Below, piece after piece: positions 1-6,688 of a stretch of 7,564 nt of DNA. The stretch is from Alistipes sp. (GTDB lineage: Bacteria > Bacteroidota > Bacteroidia > Bacteroidales > Rikenellaceae). The notes beneath the pieces are model-generated. The model saw nothing but the letters and a program-made list of their open reading frames with translations, did not search any database and was not told where the DNA came from. Location of the stretch: the NCBI GenBank assembly GCA_029065825.1, contig JAIEHQ010000073.1, positions 1 through 7,564 of the forward strand. Reading direction: 5' to 3'. Position 1 is the first letter of the stretch; each line of letters starts with the position of its first letter. A program made the position numbers and the translations under genes.

Positions 1-677
1 CTGCACGAGTCGATGATGAAGTTCGTCGAAGGCGCCGTCAGCGACGGGACGTGATCCTCTACGTGACCGACGCTTCGCTGCCGGACGACCGCCAGACGGA
101 GACGCTCGACCGCATCCGCCGCAGCGGCATTCCGACGCTGGCGGTGATCAACAAGATCGACCTCTCGACCCCCGAACGGCTCGAGGAGCTGGTCGATAAG
201 TGGCACGCCACGCTCCCCGACGCGGTTATCGTCCCCGTATCGGCCCGCGAGAAATTCAACATCCGGGGACTCTTCGACCTGATTCTGGAGCGACTGCCCG
301 AAGGCGAGGCTTTCTATCCGAAGGACACGCTCACGGACAAGACGCTGCGCTTCTTCGCCTCGGAGATCATCCGCGAAAAGATCCTGCGCAACTACGACAA
401 GGAGATCCCCTACTGCTGCGAGATCGAGATCGAAAGCTACAGGGAGGAGCCGGAGATCGACCGCATCGCCGCGACGATCTTCGTCGCCCGCGATTCGCAG
501 AAAGGCATCCTGATCGGACACAAGGGGGAAAAACTCAAGAAGATCGGCCGCCAGGCCCGCGAGGACATGGAGGAGTTCCTGGGCAAGAAGGTGTTCCTCC
601 AGCTCTTCGTCAAGGTCAATGAGAACTGGCGCGACAACGAGCGGCAGCTCAAACGGTTCGGCTACGAGTTCGAATAA
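1..677 (+). CDS. era: GTPase Era, 3' part (5' end outside window, apparent frameshift near 46)
   Basis: Era is an essential GTPase that binds the 3' end of 16S rRNA through a C-terminal KH domain and assists 30S subunit maturation at the inner face of the membrane. What is seen: the G4 motif NKID (codons from 150), the G5-like SAREK segment (from about 240), then a KH type 2 domain with the core IGHKGEKLKKIG (from about 513) and the typical Era ending NWRDNERQLKRFGYEFE. The P-loop and DxPG motifs lie upstream of the window. Bases 1-45 read LHESMMKFVEGAVSD in frame 1, a good match to the Era segment before the G4 strand, but this frame stops at 52-54. The rest of the protein is in frame 3 from 48 on. 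One missing base in the GGG at 46-48 explains this (expected Asp-Ala-Asp-Val). The GTG at 51 is therefore an internal Val codon, not a start. The TPR gene follows after 14 bases. Confidence 0.93.
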   Translation, partial: ARVDDEVRRRRRQRRDVILYVTDASLPDDRQTETLDRIRRSGIPTLAVINKIDLSTPERLEELVDKWHATLPDAVIVPVSAREKFNIRGLFDLILERLPEGEAFYPKDTLTDKTLRFFASEIIREKILRNYDKEIPYCCEIEIESYREEPEIDRIAATIFVARDSQKGILIGHKGEKLKKIGRQAREDMEEFLGKKVFLQLFVKVNENWRDNERQLKRFGYEFE

Positions 678-691
678 CGGACGACGATCGT

Positions 692-2698
692 ATGATGCGG
701 CGCGCACTCATCCCGGCACTGATTCTGCTCTGGACGCTGTTCGGCGGCGTGCGGAGCGCCTGCGCCCAGTACAACGAAGACTACTTCTACTGGGCGGGCC
801 GCCGGTGTCTGATGAACCGCGAGTACCGCGAAGCGATCCGCGTGCTGAACAGCCTGCTGCAGACCGAAGGCCACGCAGCCGAGGGATACTTCCTGCGCGG
901 GGTGGCCAAATTCAACCTCGACGACCTGCTGGGTGCCGATGCCGACTTCTCGACGGCCATACGGCAGAATCCCGTTTACACCACCGCCTACATCTACCGG
1001 GCGCTGACCCGCTCGCGCCTGGGCAGCTACGACGATGCACTCCGCGACTTCAAGGAGGCGATCGACCTGCGGCCCGACCTGCCGGATGCCTACTACAGCC
1101 GGGGCTACACGCGCCTGCAAAACAAGCAGTACGCCGAGGCGATCGAGGACTTCGACCGCTTCATCTTCCAGCAGAACCGGGTGGCCGATGCCTACATCGG
1201 GCGCGGCACGGCCTACCTCTACCTGCAGGACACCGTGCGGGCGATGCAGAACTTCGACACGGCGATCCGCACCAACCGCGAGAATCCCAACGGATACTAC
1301 CAGCGCGGCACGCTCTACCTCCAGCAAGAGAGGTATCGCGAAGCCGAGGAGGATTTCGACATGTCGATCCGCTGCGATTCGACCTTCCTGCCCCCCTACT
1401 TCAACCGCGCGATCGTCTATTTCCACACGCACCGGCCCATGCAGGCGCTGGCCGACTTCGACCGCGCGGCACAGCTCGACTCAACCAGCTCGGTCGTTTA
1501 TTTCAACCGGGCCATCCTGCGCTCGCAGATCGGCGACTACAACCGCGCCCTGGAGGATTTCGACCGGGTGGCCCTCTTCTCGCCGGGCAATGTCCAGGTC
1601 TATTACCTGCGTGCGCTGCTCAAGACCCAGCTGGGCGACCTCGAAGGCGCGGAACGGGACTACACCCGGGCCATCGAGCTTTATCCCGATTTCGCCAACG
1701 CCTACCTGAACCGCAGCACCCTGCGCTACGCCCTGCACAAACCGGCGGCGGCACGGCGCGACGAAGAGACCGGCAACCGGAAGATAGCCCGCTACAAGGC
1801 CCACCTGAAGGACAGCACCTACTCGATCTATGCCGACACGACGCAGCGCATGGACCGTCTGCTGGCCTTCGACAACCAATTCACGACCCGATTCTTCGAC
1901 CGCATGGCCCAGAACGGAGAGGCCGACGACAGCAAGGTCCGCTTCCGGCCCCTCTACCGCTTCACGCTGGCCCAGCCCGACACGGAGGCGATCGCACCCT
2001 CCGGCCGCTACGCCTCGCAGCGGATCGAGGACTTCAAACGACGCATCGGCACCCCCCTGCTGGTTCTGAGCACGGGCACCGAGACGCTCTGTCAGGATAC
2101 GCTGCTCCGCCTGGGCAAGGAATACCAGGCCGCCCTGCGGACCCGTCCGAACGACGCGGCGCTGCTGCTCCAGTACGGCATCCAGCAGGCGCTCATCGGG
2201 CAATACACCAACTCTATCGAGCACTACAGCCGGGCCATCGTCCGCGACTCGTCCAATCCGCTCCTCTACTTCAACCGGGGTGCGACCCGTGCCGCGATGC
2301 TCGACTTCATCGCCAGTCTGGACACCCCCTACCAGCGCATATCGATCGACTCGGACCCGGCCAACACCCTGCGCAGCGACCGCACGCGCAGCTACGACTA
2401 CACGGAGGCCATCGCCGACATGACGCGGGCGATCCGCTGCGCCCCCGATTTCGCGCAGGCCTACTACAACCGGGGAACGCTCCAGGCCCTCTCGGGCCGG
2501 CTGCCCGAGGCATTCGACGACTTTACCCGCGCCATCGAACTCGATCCCCTGCTGGCGGAGGCCTACTACAACCGGGGGCTGACCCAGATCTACATGAAAG
2601 ATACGCGCAAAGGGTGTCTCGACCTGTCGAAAGCGGGCGAACTGGGCATCGACGAGGCCTACGGGATTCTGAGCCGATACACGGGCGAACAACGATAA
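692..2698 (+). CDS. Secreted tetratricopeptide-repeat (TPR) protein
   Basis: A 668-residue protein of the TPR superfamily; TPRs form helical solenoids that bind other proteins, and no specific partner can be named. Residues 1-25 look like a Sec signal peptide: MMRR, a hydrophobic core (ALIPALILLWTLFGGV) and a likely signal peptidase I cut at ACA|Q. Cys24 lacks a lipobox (Arg at -3), so a lipoprotein is unlikely. TPR units run from about 29 to 345 in strict 34-residue register, with aromatic or Tyr positions at 66, 100, 134, 168, 202, 236, 270, 304 and 338, usually in the pattern AYYxRG. Residues ~350-470 are a charged non-TPR region. A second TPR block follows at ~472-655, with Tyr526, Tyr591 and Tyr625; the unit at 526 holds a 31-residue insertion between its two helices. 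The start is the first of two tandem ATGs, 14 bases after era, suggesting cotranscription. Periplasmic or outer-envelope location is inferred. Confidence 0.92.
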   Translation: MMRRALIPALILLWTLFGGVRSACAQYNEDYFYWAGRRCLMNREYREAIRVLNSLLQTEGHAAEGYFLRGVAKFNLDDLLGADADFSTAIRQNPVYTTAYIYRALTRSRLGSYDDALRDFKEAIDLRPDLPDAYYSRGYTRLQNKQYAEAIEDFDRFIFQQNRVADAYIGRGTAYLYLQDTVRAMQNFDTAIRTNRENPNGYYQRGTLYLQQERYREAEEDFDMSIRCDSTFLPPYFNRAIVYFHTHRPMQALADFDRAAQLDSTSSVVYFNRAILRSQIGDYNRALEDFDRVALFSPGNVQVYYLRALLKTQLGDLEGAERDYTRAIELYPDFANAYLNRSTLRYALHKPAAARRDEETGNRKIARYKAHLKDSTYSIYADTTQRMDRLLAFDNQFTTRFFDRMAQNGEADDSKVRFRPLYRFTLAQPDTEAIAPSGRYASQRIEDFKRRIGTPLLVLSTGTETLCQDTLLRLGKEYQAALRTRPNDAALLLQYGIQQALIGQYTNSIEHYSRAIVRDSSNPLLYFNRGATRAAMLDFIASLDTPYQRISIDSDPANTLRSDRTRSYDYTEAIADMTRAIRCAPDFAQAYYNRGTLQALSGRLPEAFDDFTRAIELDPLLAEAYYNRGLTQIYMKDTRKGCLDLSKAGELGIDEAYGILSRYTGEQR

Positions 2699-2732
2699 CG
2701 CAAAAAAAACACTCATCAATAAACAACACTCA

Positions 2733-4106
2733 ATGACACAAGCGATTCAAAAGAAACTCAGCGACTCCGCCGCAGCCCGGTGGACCGCATTGGTGCTGCT
2801 GGCTTCGGCCATGCTGTTCGCCTACATGTTCGTCGATGTGCTCTCCCCGCTGAAGAGCATGCTCGAAAGCAGCCTGGGCTGGGACTCGGTGACCTACGGC
2901 ACCTTTACCTCTTCGGAGTATTTCCTCAACGTCTGCGGCTTCCTCATCCTGGCGGGCATCATCCTCGACAAGATGGGCGTGCGCTTCACGGCTGTGCTCT
3001 CCGGCACGGTCATGGTCGTCGGCGCGGCCATCAAATACTATGCGGTCAGCGAATACTTCGCCGGCAGCGGCCTCGAGAGCGCTCTCAACTCGTTCTGGCC
3101 TTCGTTCCCCGCATCGGCCAAACTGGCCTCGCTGGGCTTCATGATCTTCGGCTGCGGCACGGAGATGGCCGGCGTGACCGTATCGAAAGGCATCGTCAAA
3201 TGGTTCAAGGGCAAGGAACTCGCCCTGGCGATGGGTGTCGAGATGGCCATCGCCCGCCTCGGCGTGGCGTTCGTCGTGCTGCTCTCGCCCCGCATCGCGG
3301 AGATGGGCGGCCTGGAGAGCGTCTCGCGGCCCGTGCTCTTCTGCACGCTGCTGCTCATCATCGGCCTGCTCAACTTCGGCATCTACGCCCTGATGGACCG
3401 CAAACTCGAACAGCAGGAGGGCGAAAGCGGCGAGGAGCCCGAGGAACCGTTCAAGATCAGCGACCTGAGCAAGCTCTTCACGAGCAAGACGTTCCTCATC
3501 GTATCGTCGCTCTGCGTGCTCTACTACTCGGCGATCTTCCCCTTCCAGAAGTATGCGATCAACATGCTCGAATGCAACCTGGGCCTCACGGCCGCGCAGG
3601 CGGGCAACATCTTCTTCTTCTTCCCGCTGGGCGCCGCCGCCATTACCCCGCTGCTGGGCACCTTCCTCGACCGCAAGGGCAAGGGTGCCTCGATGCTGAT
3701 GGTCGGCGCGATCCTGATGACGGTCTGCCACCTGACTTTCGCCGTCGTGCCGCTGACCAAGCCCATCGCCTACGCCGCGATCATCCTGCTGGGCATCTCC
3801 TTCTCGCTGGTTCCCGCCGCCCTGTGGCCCAGCGTGCCGAAGCTGGTGGAGAACCGCTACCTCGGCTCGGCCTATTCGATCATCTTCTGGATCCAGAACA
3901 TCGGTCTCTGCATCTTCCCGATCCTGATCGGCTACGCGCTCAAGGTTACCAACCTCGGCGTTACGGACCCCACGCAGTACGACTACATGGTCCCGATGCT
4001 GATCTTCGCCAGCCTGGGTGTCATCGCTTTCTTCCTGGGTCTTTGGCTCAAGCGCGAAGACACGAAGCACCACTACGGCCTGGAGGAACCCAACATCAAG
4101 AAATAG
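2733..4106 (+). CDS. Major facilitator superfamily transporter, MFSD1-like
   Basis: A 457-residue polytopic inner-membrane protein with about 12 hydrophobic segments in two halves, split by an acidic cytoplasmic loop (QQEGESGEEPEEPF, residues 227-240). MFS motif A is visible after helix 2 (G75..D79-K80-M-G82-V-R84), and a second copy follows helix 8 (LGTFLDRKGKG, 308-318). The C-terminal half has the segment ALWPSVPKLV (363-372) followed by LGSAYS and QNIGL, which resembles the MFSD1 lysosomal carrier and its bacterial relatives as I recall them. Some animal MFSD1 proteins move dipeptides, but no substrate can be assigned here. The ATG at 2733 is preceded by an A-rich 34-base leader without a Shine-Dalgarno sequence, typical of Bacteroidota, and no TAnnTTTG motif is present in that gap, so it is probably read from the era-TPR transcript. 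A terminator lies 23 bases after the stop. Confidence 0.9.
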   Translation: MTQAIQKKLSDSAAARWTALVLLASAMLFAYMFVDVLSPLKSMLESSLGWDSVTYGTFTSSEYFLNVCGFLILAGIILDKMGVRFTAVLSGTVMVVGAAIKYYAVSEYFAGSGLESALNSFWPSFPASAKLASLGFMIFGCGTEMAGVTVSKGIVKWFKGKELALAMGVEMAIARLGVAFVVLLSPRIAEMGGLESVSRPVLFCTLLLIIGLLNFGIYALMDRKLEQQEGESGEEPEEPFKISDLSKLFTSKTFLIVSSLCVLYYSAIFPFQKYAINMLECNLGLTAAQAGNIFFFFPLGAAAITPLLGTFLDRKGKGASMLMVGAILMTVCHLTFAVVPLTKPIAYAAIILLGISFSLVPAALWPSVPKLVENRYLGSAYSIIFWIQNIGLCIFPILIGYALKVTNLGVTDPTQYDYMVPMLIFASLGVIAFFLGLWLKREDTKHHYGLEEPNIKK

Positions 4107-4129
4107 GCGCACCTCCGTTTGCGCAGAGC

Positions 4130-4171
4130 AAGCCCCCGTTGCCTTTCAAAGACCGACGGGGGCTTTTATTT
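4130..4171 (+). terminator. Intrinsic terminator after the era-TPR-MFS unit
   Basis: A perfect 10-bp stem, AAGCCCCCGT (4130-4139) with ACGGGGGCTT (4156-4165), encloses a 16-base loop and runs into a T-rich tract (TTTTATTTC, 4164-4172). It begins 23 bases after the transporter stop codon and is oriented for + strand transcription. Confidence 0.9.
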
Positions 4172-4283
4172 CGGACGGCAGCGGAGGCACGCGCTGCGGA
4201 TCGCGTCCCGCATGTCCGGACGTTTCCCGCAGAGCGGCGGTCTTCCCTGTCGCAGAGAAACGATGCCTGCGCCTCTCGCTGCC

Positions 4284-4319
4284 AAAGAAAAGGTCCCCGA
4301 ACGGCTTCGTTCGGGGCCC
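4284..4319 (-). terminator. Intrinsic terminator for the 93-residue gene
   Basis: A perfect 9-bp stem, CCCCGAACG (4295-4303) with CGTTCGGGG (4308-4316), closes on a 4-base loop (GCTT). After one mismatch (4294/4317) two more G-C pairs extend it. Read on the minus strand it is followed by ACC and then TTTTCTTT (4291 down to 4284). It starts 29 bases past the stop codon of the minus-strand gene, so the orientation and spacing fit that gene. Confidence 0.85.
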
Positions 4320-4331
4320 CCTCGTTCCGGC

Positions 4332-4347
4332 AGACGGCCGGCCGTCT
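4332..4347. repeat. Perfect 16-bp palindrome at the stop codon of the 93-residue gene
   Basis: AGACGGCCGGCCGTCT is identical to its reverse complement with no spacer. Its right end overlaps two bases of the TAG stop (complement of 4346-4348). It sits between that stop and the minus-strand terminator. It could be a protein-binding site or part of the terminator region, or chance in GC-rich DNA; no function is assigned. Confidence 0.5.
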
Positions 4348-4627
4348 ATTTGTTGATCTCGCTCAACTTCTCGAACAGCTTGCCGAAAGCGTCGTCCATC
4401 TCGCAGTTCAGGGCCATATAGTGCTTGCGGACCAGCGAGCGGTTGTGCGGCTCGGCAGGATTGTTCGCCTTCACATAGAAAGCGTTGCGCAGCGCGACAC
4501 CCTCCTGCATCAGCTCGAAGATCTCCTTCTCCTTAGAGGGCTGGAAGCAGATAGCCATATCGCAATCGAAAACGAGCTCCTCCAGACGGTAGTCGATCTC
4601 TTTCTTCAGGTTTCTTAAATTCGCCAT
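4346..4627 (-). CDS. Conserved-looking 93-residue protein of unknown function
   Basis: A small cytoplasmic-looking protein (no signal peptide or membrane segment), rich in charged residues and probably mostly helical. It begins MANLRNLKKEIDYRLEELVF and contains a C-D-M-A-I-C stretch near residue 22, a mid segment LMQEGVALRNAFYVKANNP, and a helical C-terminus. I recall similar unnamed small proteins starting with an NLRNLKK-type motif in other Bacteroidales, but this is memory and not a search. The gene is real on several grounds: its own -7 promoter motif and A-rich leader (AAAACAAAAGAGAT before ATG), its own terminator, and codon use like its neighbours. It follows argS on the same strand after a 113-base gap, but its own promoter suggests independent expression. 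No function is proposed. Confidence 0.85.
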   Translation of the reverse strand: MANLRNLKKEIDYRLEELVFDCDMAICFQPSKEKEIFELMQEGVALRNAFYVKANNPAEPHNRSLVRKHYMALNCEMDDAFGKLFEKLSEINK

Positions 4628-4655
4628 ATCTCTTTTGTTTTAATGTATGTTTCTA

Positions 4656-4663
4656 CAAAGGTA
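4656..4663 (-). promoter_or_regulatory. Bacteroidota -7 promoter element for the 93-residue gene
   Basis: TACCTTTG on the minus strand (CAAAGGTA on the +) matches the Bacteroidota sigma-ABfr -7 consensus TAnnTTTG. It lies 28 bases before the ATG, predicting a leader of about 20 bases. No convincing TTTG -33 element sits at the usual spacing; a TTTG at 4676-4679 is too close (12 bases). Confidence 0.7.
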
Positions 4664-4740
4664 AAAAACTTTCGCCAAAAACCGCACGAAAACGCCCGAC
4701 GAATTTCACGGACGCATCGGCAGCCGCCAGGCGCGGGACG

Positions 4741-6525
4741 TTACATCCGCTCGGGCACCTCGATGCCGAGCAGCGCCATCGCCGAACGGATCGTGCGGGC
4801 CACCTGTTCGGCCAGCCGGATGCGCATGTCGCGCACGGCGGCGTTCTCCTCTCGGAGAATCGAATGGTCGTGGTAATAGCCGTTGAACGACTTGGCCAGC
4901 TCGTAGGCATAGGCCCCCACGATCGAGGGTGCGAAATTCTCGCCCGCAGCCCGCACCGTGGCCGGATAGTCGGCCAGCGTCTTGACCAGAGCGATCTCCT
5001 CGGGCAGCAGCGCGACGGACTCCGCTCCGCTGCTGCGGAAGTCGATGCCCGCCTCCTCCGCCTTGCGCAGGATCGAGCGGATGCGCGCATGGGTATATTG
5101 GATGAAGGGACCCGTGTTGCCGTTGAAGTCGATCGACTCGCGCGGATCGAAAAGCATCGTCTTCCGGGGATCGACCTTCAGGATGAAATACTTGAGCGCA
5201 CCCAGGCCCACCATCGCAGCCACGTCGGCAGCCTCCTGCTCCGAACATCCGTCCAGCTTGCCCAGCTCATCGGACATTTCACGGGCGGTGGCGATCATCG
5301 CGGCGATCAGGTCGTCGGCATCGACCACCGTACCCTCGCGCGACTTCATCTTGCCTTCGGGCAGTTCGACCATGCCGTACGAAAGATGGAAGATGTGGTC
5401 GCTCCAGTCGGCATAGCCCAGCTTCTTGAGGATGAGCTTCAGCACCTGGAAGTGGTAGTTCTGCTCGTTGCCCACCACGTAGATCATCTCGTCGAGCCGG
5501 TTCTCCTCGAAGCGGCGGAAAGCCGTGCCGAGGTCCTGCGTCATATAGACCGACGTTCCGTCGCCGCGCAGGAGCAGCTTCTGATCGAGACCGTCGGCCT
5601 CCAGGTCGATCCACACCGACCCGTCCTCCTTGCGGAAGAAGACCCCCTTCTGCAATCCCTCCTCCACGAGGCTCTTGCCCAGCAAGTAGGTCTGCGACTC
5701 GTAATATACCTTGTCGAAATCGACACCGAGCGCCTTGTAGGTCACGTCGAATCCCTCATATACCCAGCCGTTCATGGTCTGCCACAATCCATACACCTCG
5801 GGATCCTTCGCCTCCCAGCGGCGCAGCATCTCCTGGGCCTCGCGCATGATGGGGGCGTTCTTCTTGGCCTCCTCCTCGCTCTGTCCCGAAGCGATCAGCT
5901 CCCGGATCTGCTCCTTATAGTGCTTGTCGAACTCGACGTAGTACTTGCCCACCAGGTGGTCGCCCTTCATGCCCGACGATGCGGGGGTCTCGCCACCGCC
6001 GTAGAGCTTCCAGGCGAGCATCGACTTGCAGATGTGGATACCCCGGTCGTTCACCAGATTGGCCTTGATGACGTTGTGGCCGTTGGCCTGCAGGATGCGC
6101 GCCACCGAGTAGCCGAGCAGGTTGTTGCGGATATGTCCCAGGTGGAGCGGTTTGTTCGTATTGGGCGACGAATATTCGATCATGATCGTGCGGCCCGTCG
6201 GCGCAGCCTGCCCGAAGCGCTCGTCCGCGGCGATCTCGGCGAACCGCTCGGCCCAGAACGCACTGTCGAGCGAAAGATTCAGGAAGCCCTTGATGACGTT
6301 GAAGCCGCTGATCTGAGGCGTATGGGCCACCAGATACTCTCCGATCTCGGCAGCCGTCGCCTCGGGCGATTTGCGGCTGGCCTTGAGCAGCGGAAAGACC
6401 ACCAGCGTATAGTCGCCCTCGAACTCCTTGCGGGTCTTCTGAATCTGCAACGGCGCTTCCGCCCCGCCGTAAAGGGCGCTTATCGCGGACTTCACCGCAT
6501 CCGAAAGAAACTGTTCGATATTCAT
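4741..6525 (-). CDS. argS: Arginyl-tRNA synthetase
   Basis: A 594-residue class I aminoacyl-tRNA synthetase that attaches arginine to tRNA-Arg using ATP and needs the tRNA to activate the amino acid. The length is normal for the family. Domains seen: the N-terminal Arg-tRNA additional domain (about 1-110), which binds the tRNA elbow; the Rossmann catalytic core with SSPNTNKPLHLGHIRNN, whose HLGH (128-131) is the HIGH motif; the ANLVNDRG segment (155-162); the KMSKS equivalent as KMKSREGT (392-399); the GNTGPFIQYTHAR segment (469-481); and a helical DALR anticodon-binding domain to the end (GIEVPERM). Having KMKS rather than KMSK is common in ArgS enzymes. ATG at 6525 is chosen because the N-terminal domain begins directly there and a -7 promoter motif lies 19 bases upstream. 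The gene is divergent from ispF. I see no terminator at its end before the next gene's promoter. Confidence 0.98.
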   Translation of the reverse strand: MNIEQFLSDAVKSAISALYGGAEAPLQIQKTRKEFEGDYTLVVFPLLKASRKSPEATAAEIGEYLVAHTPQISGFNVIKGFLNLSLDSAFWAERFAEIAADERFGQAAPTGRTIMIEYSSPNTNKPLHLGHIRNNLLGYSVARILQANGHNVIKANLVNDRGIHICKSMLAWKLYGGGETPASSGMKGDHLVGKYYVEFDKHYKEQIRELIASGQSEEEAKKNAPIMREAQEMLRRWEAKDPEVYGLWQTMNGWVYEGFDVTYKALGVDFDKVYYESQTYLLGKSLVEEGLQKGVFFRKEDGSVWIDLEADGLDQKLLLRGDGTSVYMTQDLGTAFRRFEENRLDEMIYVVGNEQNYHFQVLKLILKKLGYADWSDHIFHLSYGMVELPEGKMKSREGTVVDADDLIAAMIATAREMSDELGKLDGCSEQEAADVAAMVGLGALKYFILKVDPRKTMLFDPRESIDFNGNTGPFIQYTHARIRSILRKAEEAGIDFRSSGAESVALLPEEIALVKTLADYPATVRAAGENFAPSIVGAYAYELAKSFNGYYHDHSILREENAAVRDMRIRLAEQVARTIRSAMALLGIEVPERM

Positions 6526-6536
6526 TCTCGATGATT

Positions 6537-6548
6537 TTTGCCGGCAAA
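6537..6548. repeat. 12-bp perfect palindrome over the argS promoter start
   Basis: TTTGCCGGCAAA is a perfect palindrome covering half of the argS -7 motif and the predicted transcription start. The position would suit an operator, but a 12-bp palindrome may be chance and no regulator is encoded nearby. Confidence 0.35.
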
Positions 6549-6552
6549 TTTA
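6545..6552 (-). promoter_or_regulatory. Bacteroidota -7 promoter element for argS
   Basis: TAAATTTG on the minus strand (CAAATTTA on the +) matches TAnnTTTG. It ends 19 bases before the argS ATG, giving a predicted leader of about 10-14 bases. A clear -33 TTTG is not visible. The element is partly covered by the 12-bp palindrome TTTGCCGGCAAA at 6537-6548. Confidence 0.65.
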
Positions 6553-6638
6553 CGTTTTTTATCCGACATTTCCGCCCGCCCGCGACGATTTATCGCCGCA
6601 AGAGGGAGGGAAGCTGCCCGCGTCCCGGAATTTATTCG

Positions 6639-6646
6639 TACTTTTG
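6639..6646 (+). promoter_or_regulatory. Bacteroidota -7 promoter element for ispF
   Basis: TACTTTTG matches TAnnTTTG and lies 42 bases before the ispF ATG, predicting a leader of about 36 bases. No convincing -33 TTTG is seen. The TTG at 6644 within this motif opens the ispF reading frame further upstream, but it belongs to the promoter and is not the start codon. Confidence 0.7.
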
Positions 6647-6688
6647 GGTCTCGAAACGACCCGCAACCAAACGGAAAACATACGTATT

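Noticed and set aside
51..53. GTG at 51 as the start of a short GTPase
   Set aside because: The upstream bases encode the preceding Era residues in another frame, so this GTG is an internal codon after a one-base deletion.
619..2736. A 705-codon open frame overlapping the TPR gene in another + frame
   Set aside because: Its translation is rich in Arg, Pro, Gly and His with no family features, as expected from an off-frame of GC-rich DNA; the TPR frame is clearly the coding one.
2730..4112. A 460-codon open frame antisense to the transporter
   Set aside because: Low-complexity acidic, His- and Gln-rich translation. It arises because the codon bias of the transporter leaves few stops on the other strand.
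4864..6534. A 556-codon open frame antisense to argS
   Set aside because: It mirrors argS codons, has no recognisable motif, and argS is intact over the same stretch.
6646..6662. Small hairpin GGGTC/GACCC in the ispF leader as a riboswitch or attenuator
   Set aside because: Only a 5-bp stem and no known riboswitch core; too weak to claim.
6644..6688. Upstream extension of ispF from TTG at 6644
   Set aside because: The TTG lies inside the -7 promoter motif and the extra residues (MGLETTRNQTENIRI) are not part of the IspF fold; ATG at 6689 fits the family.
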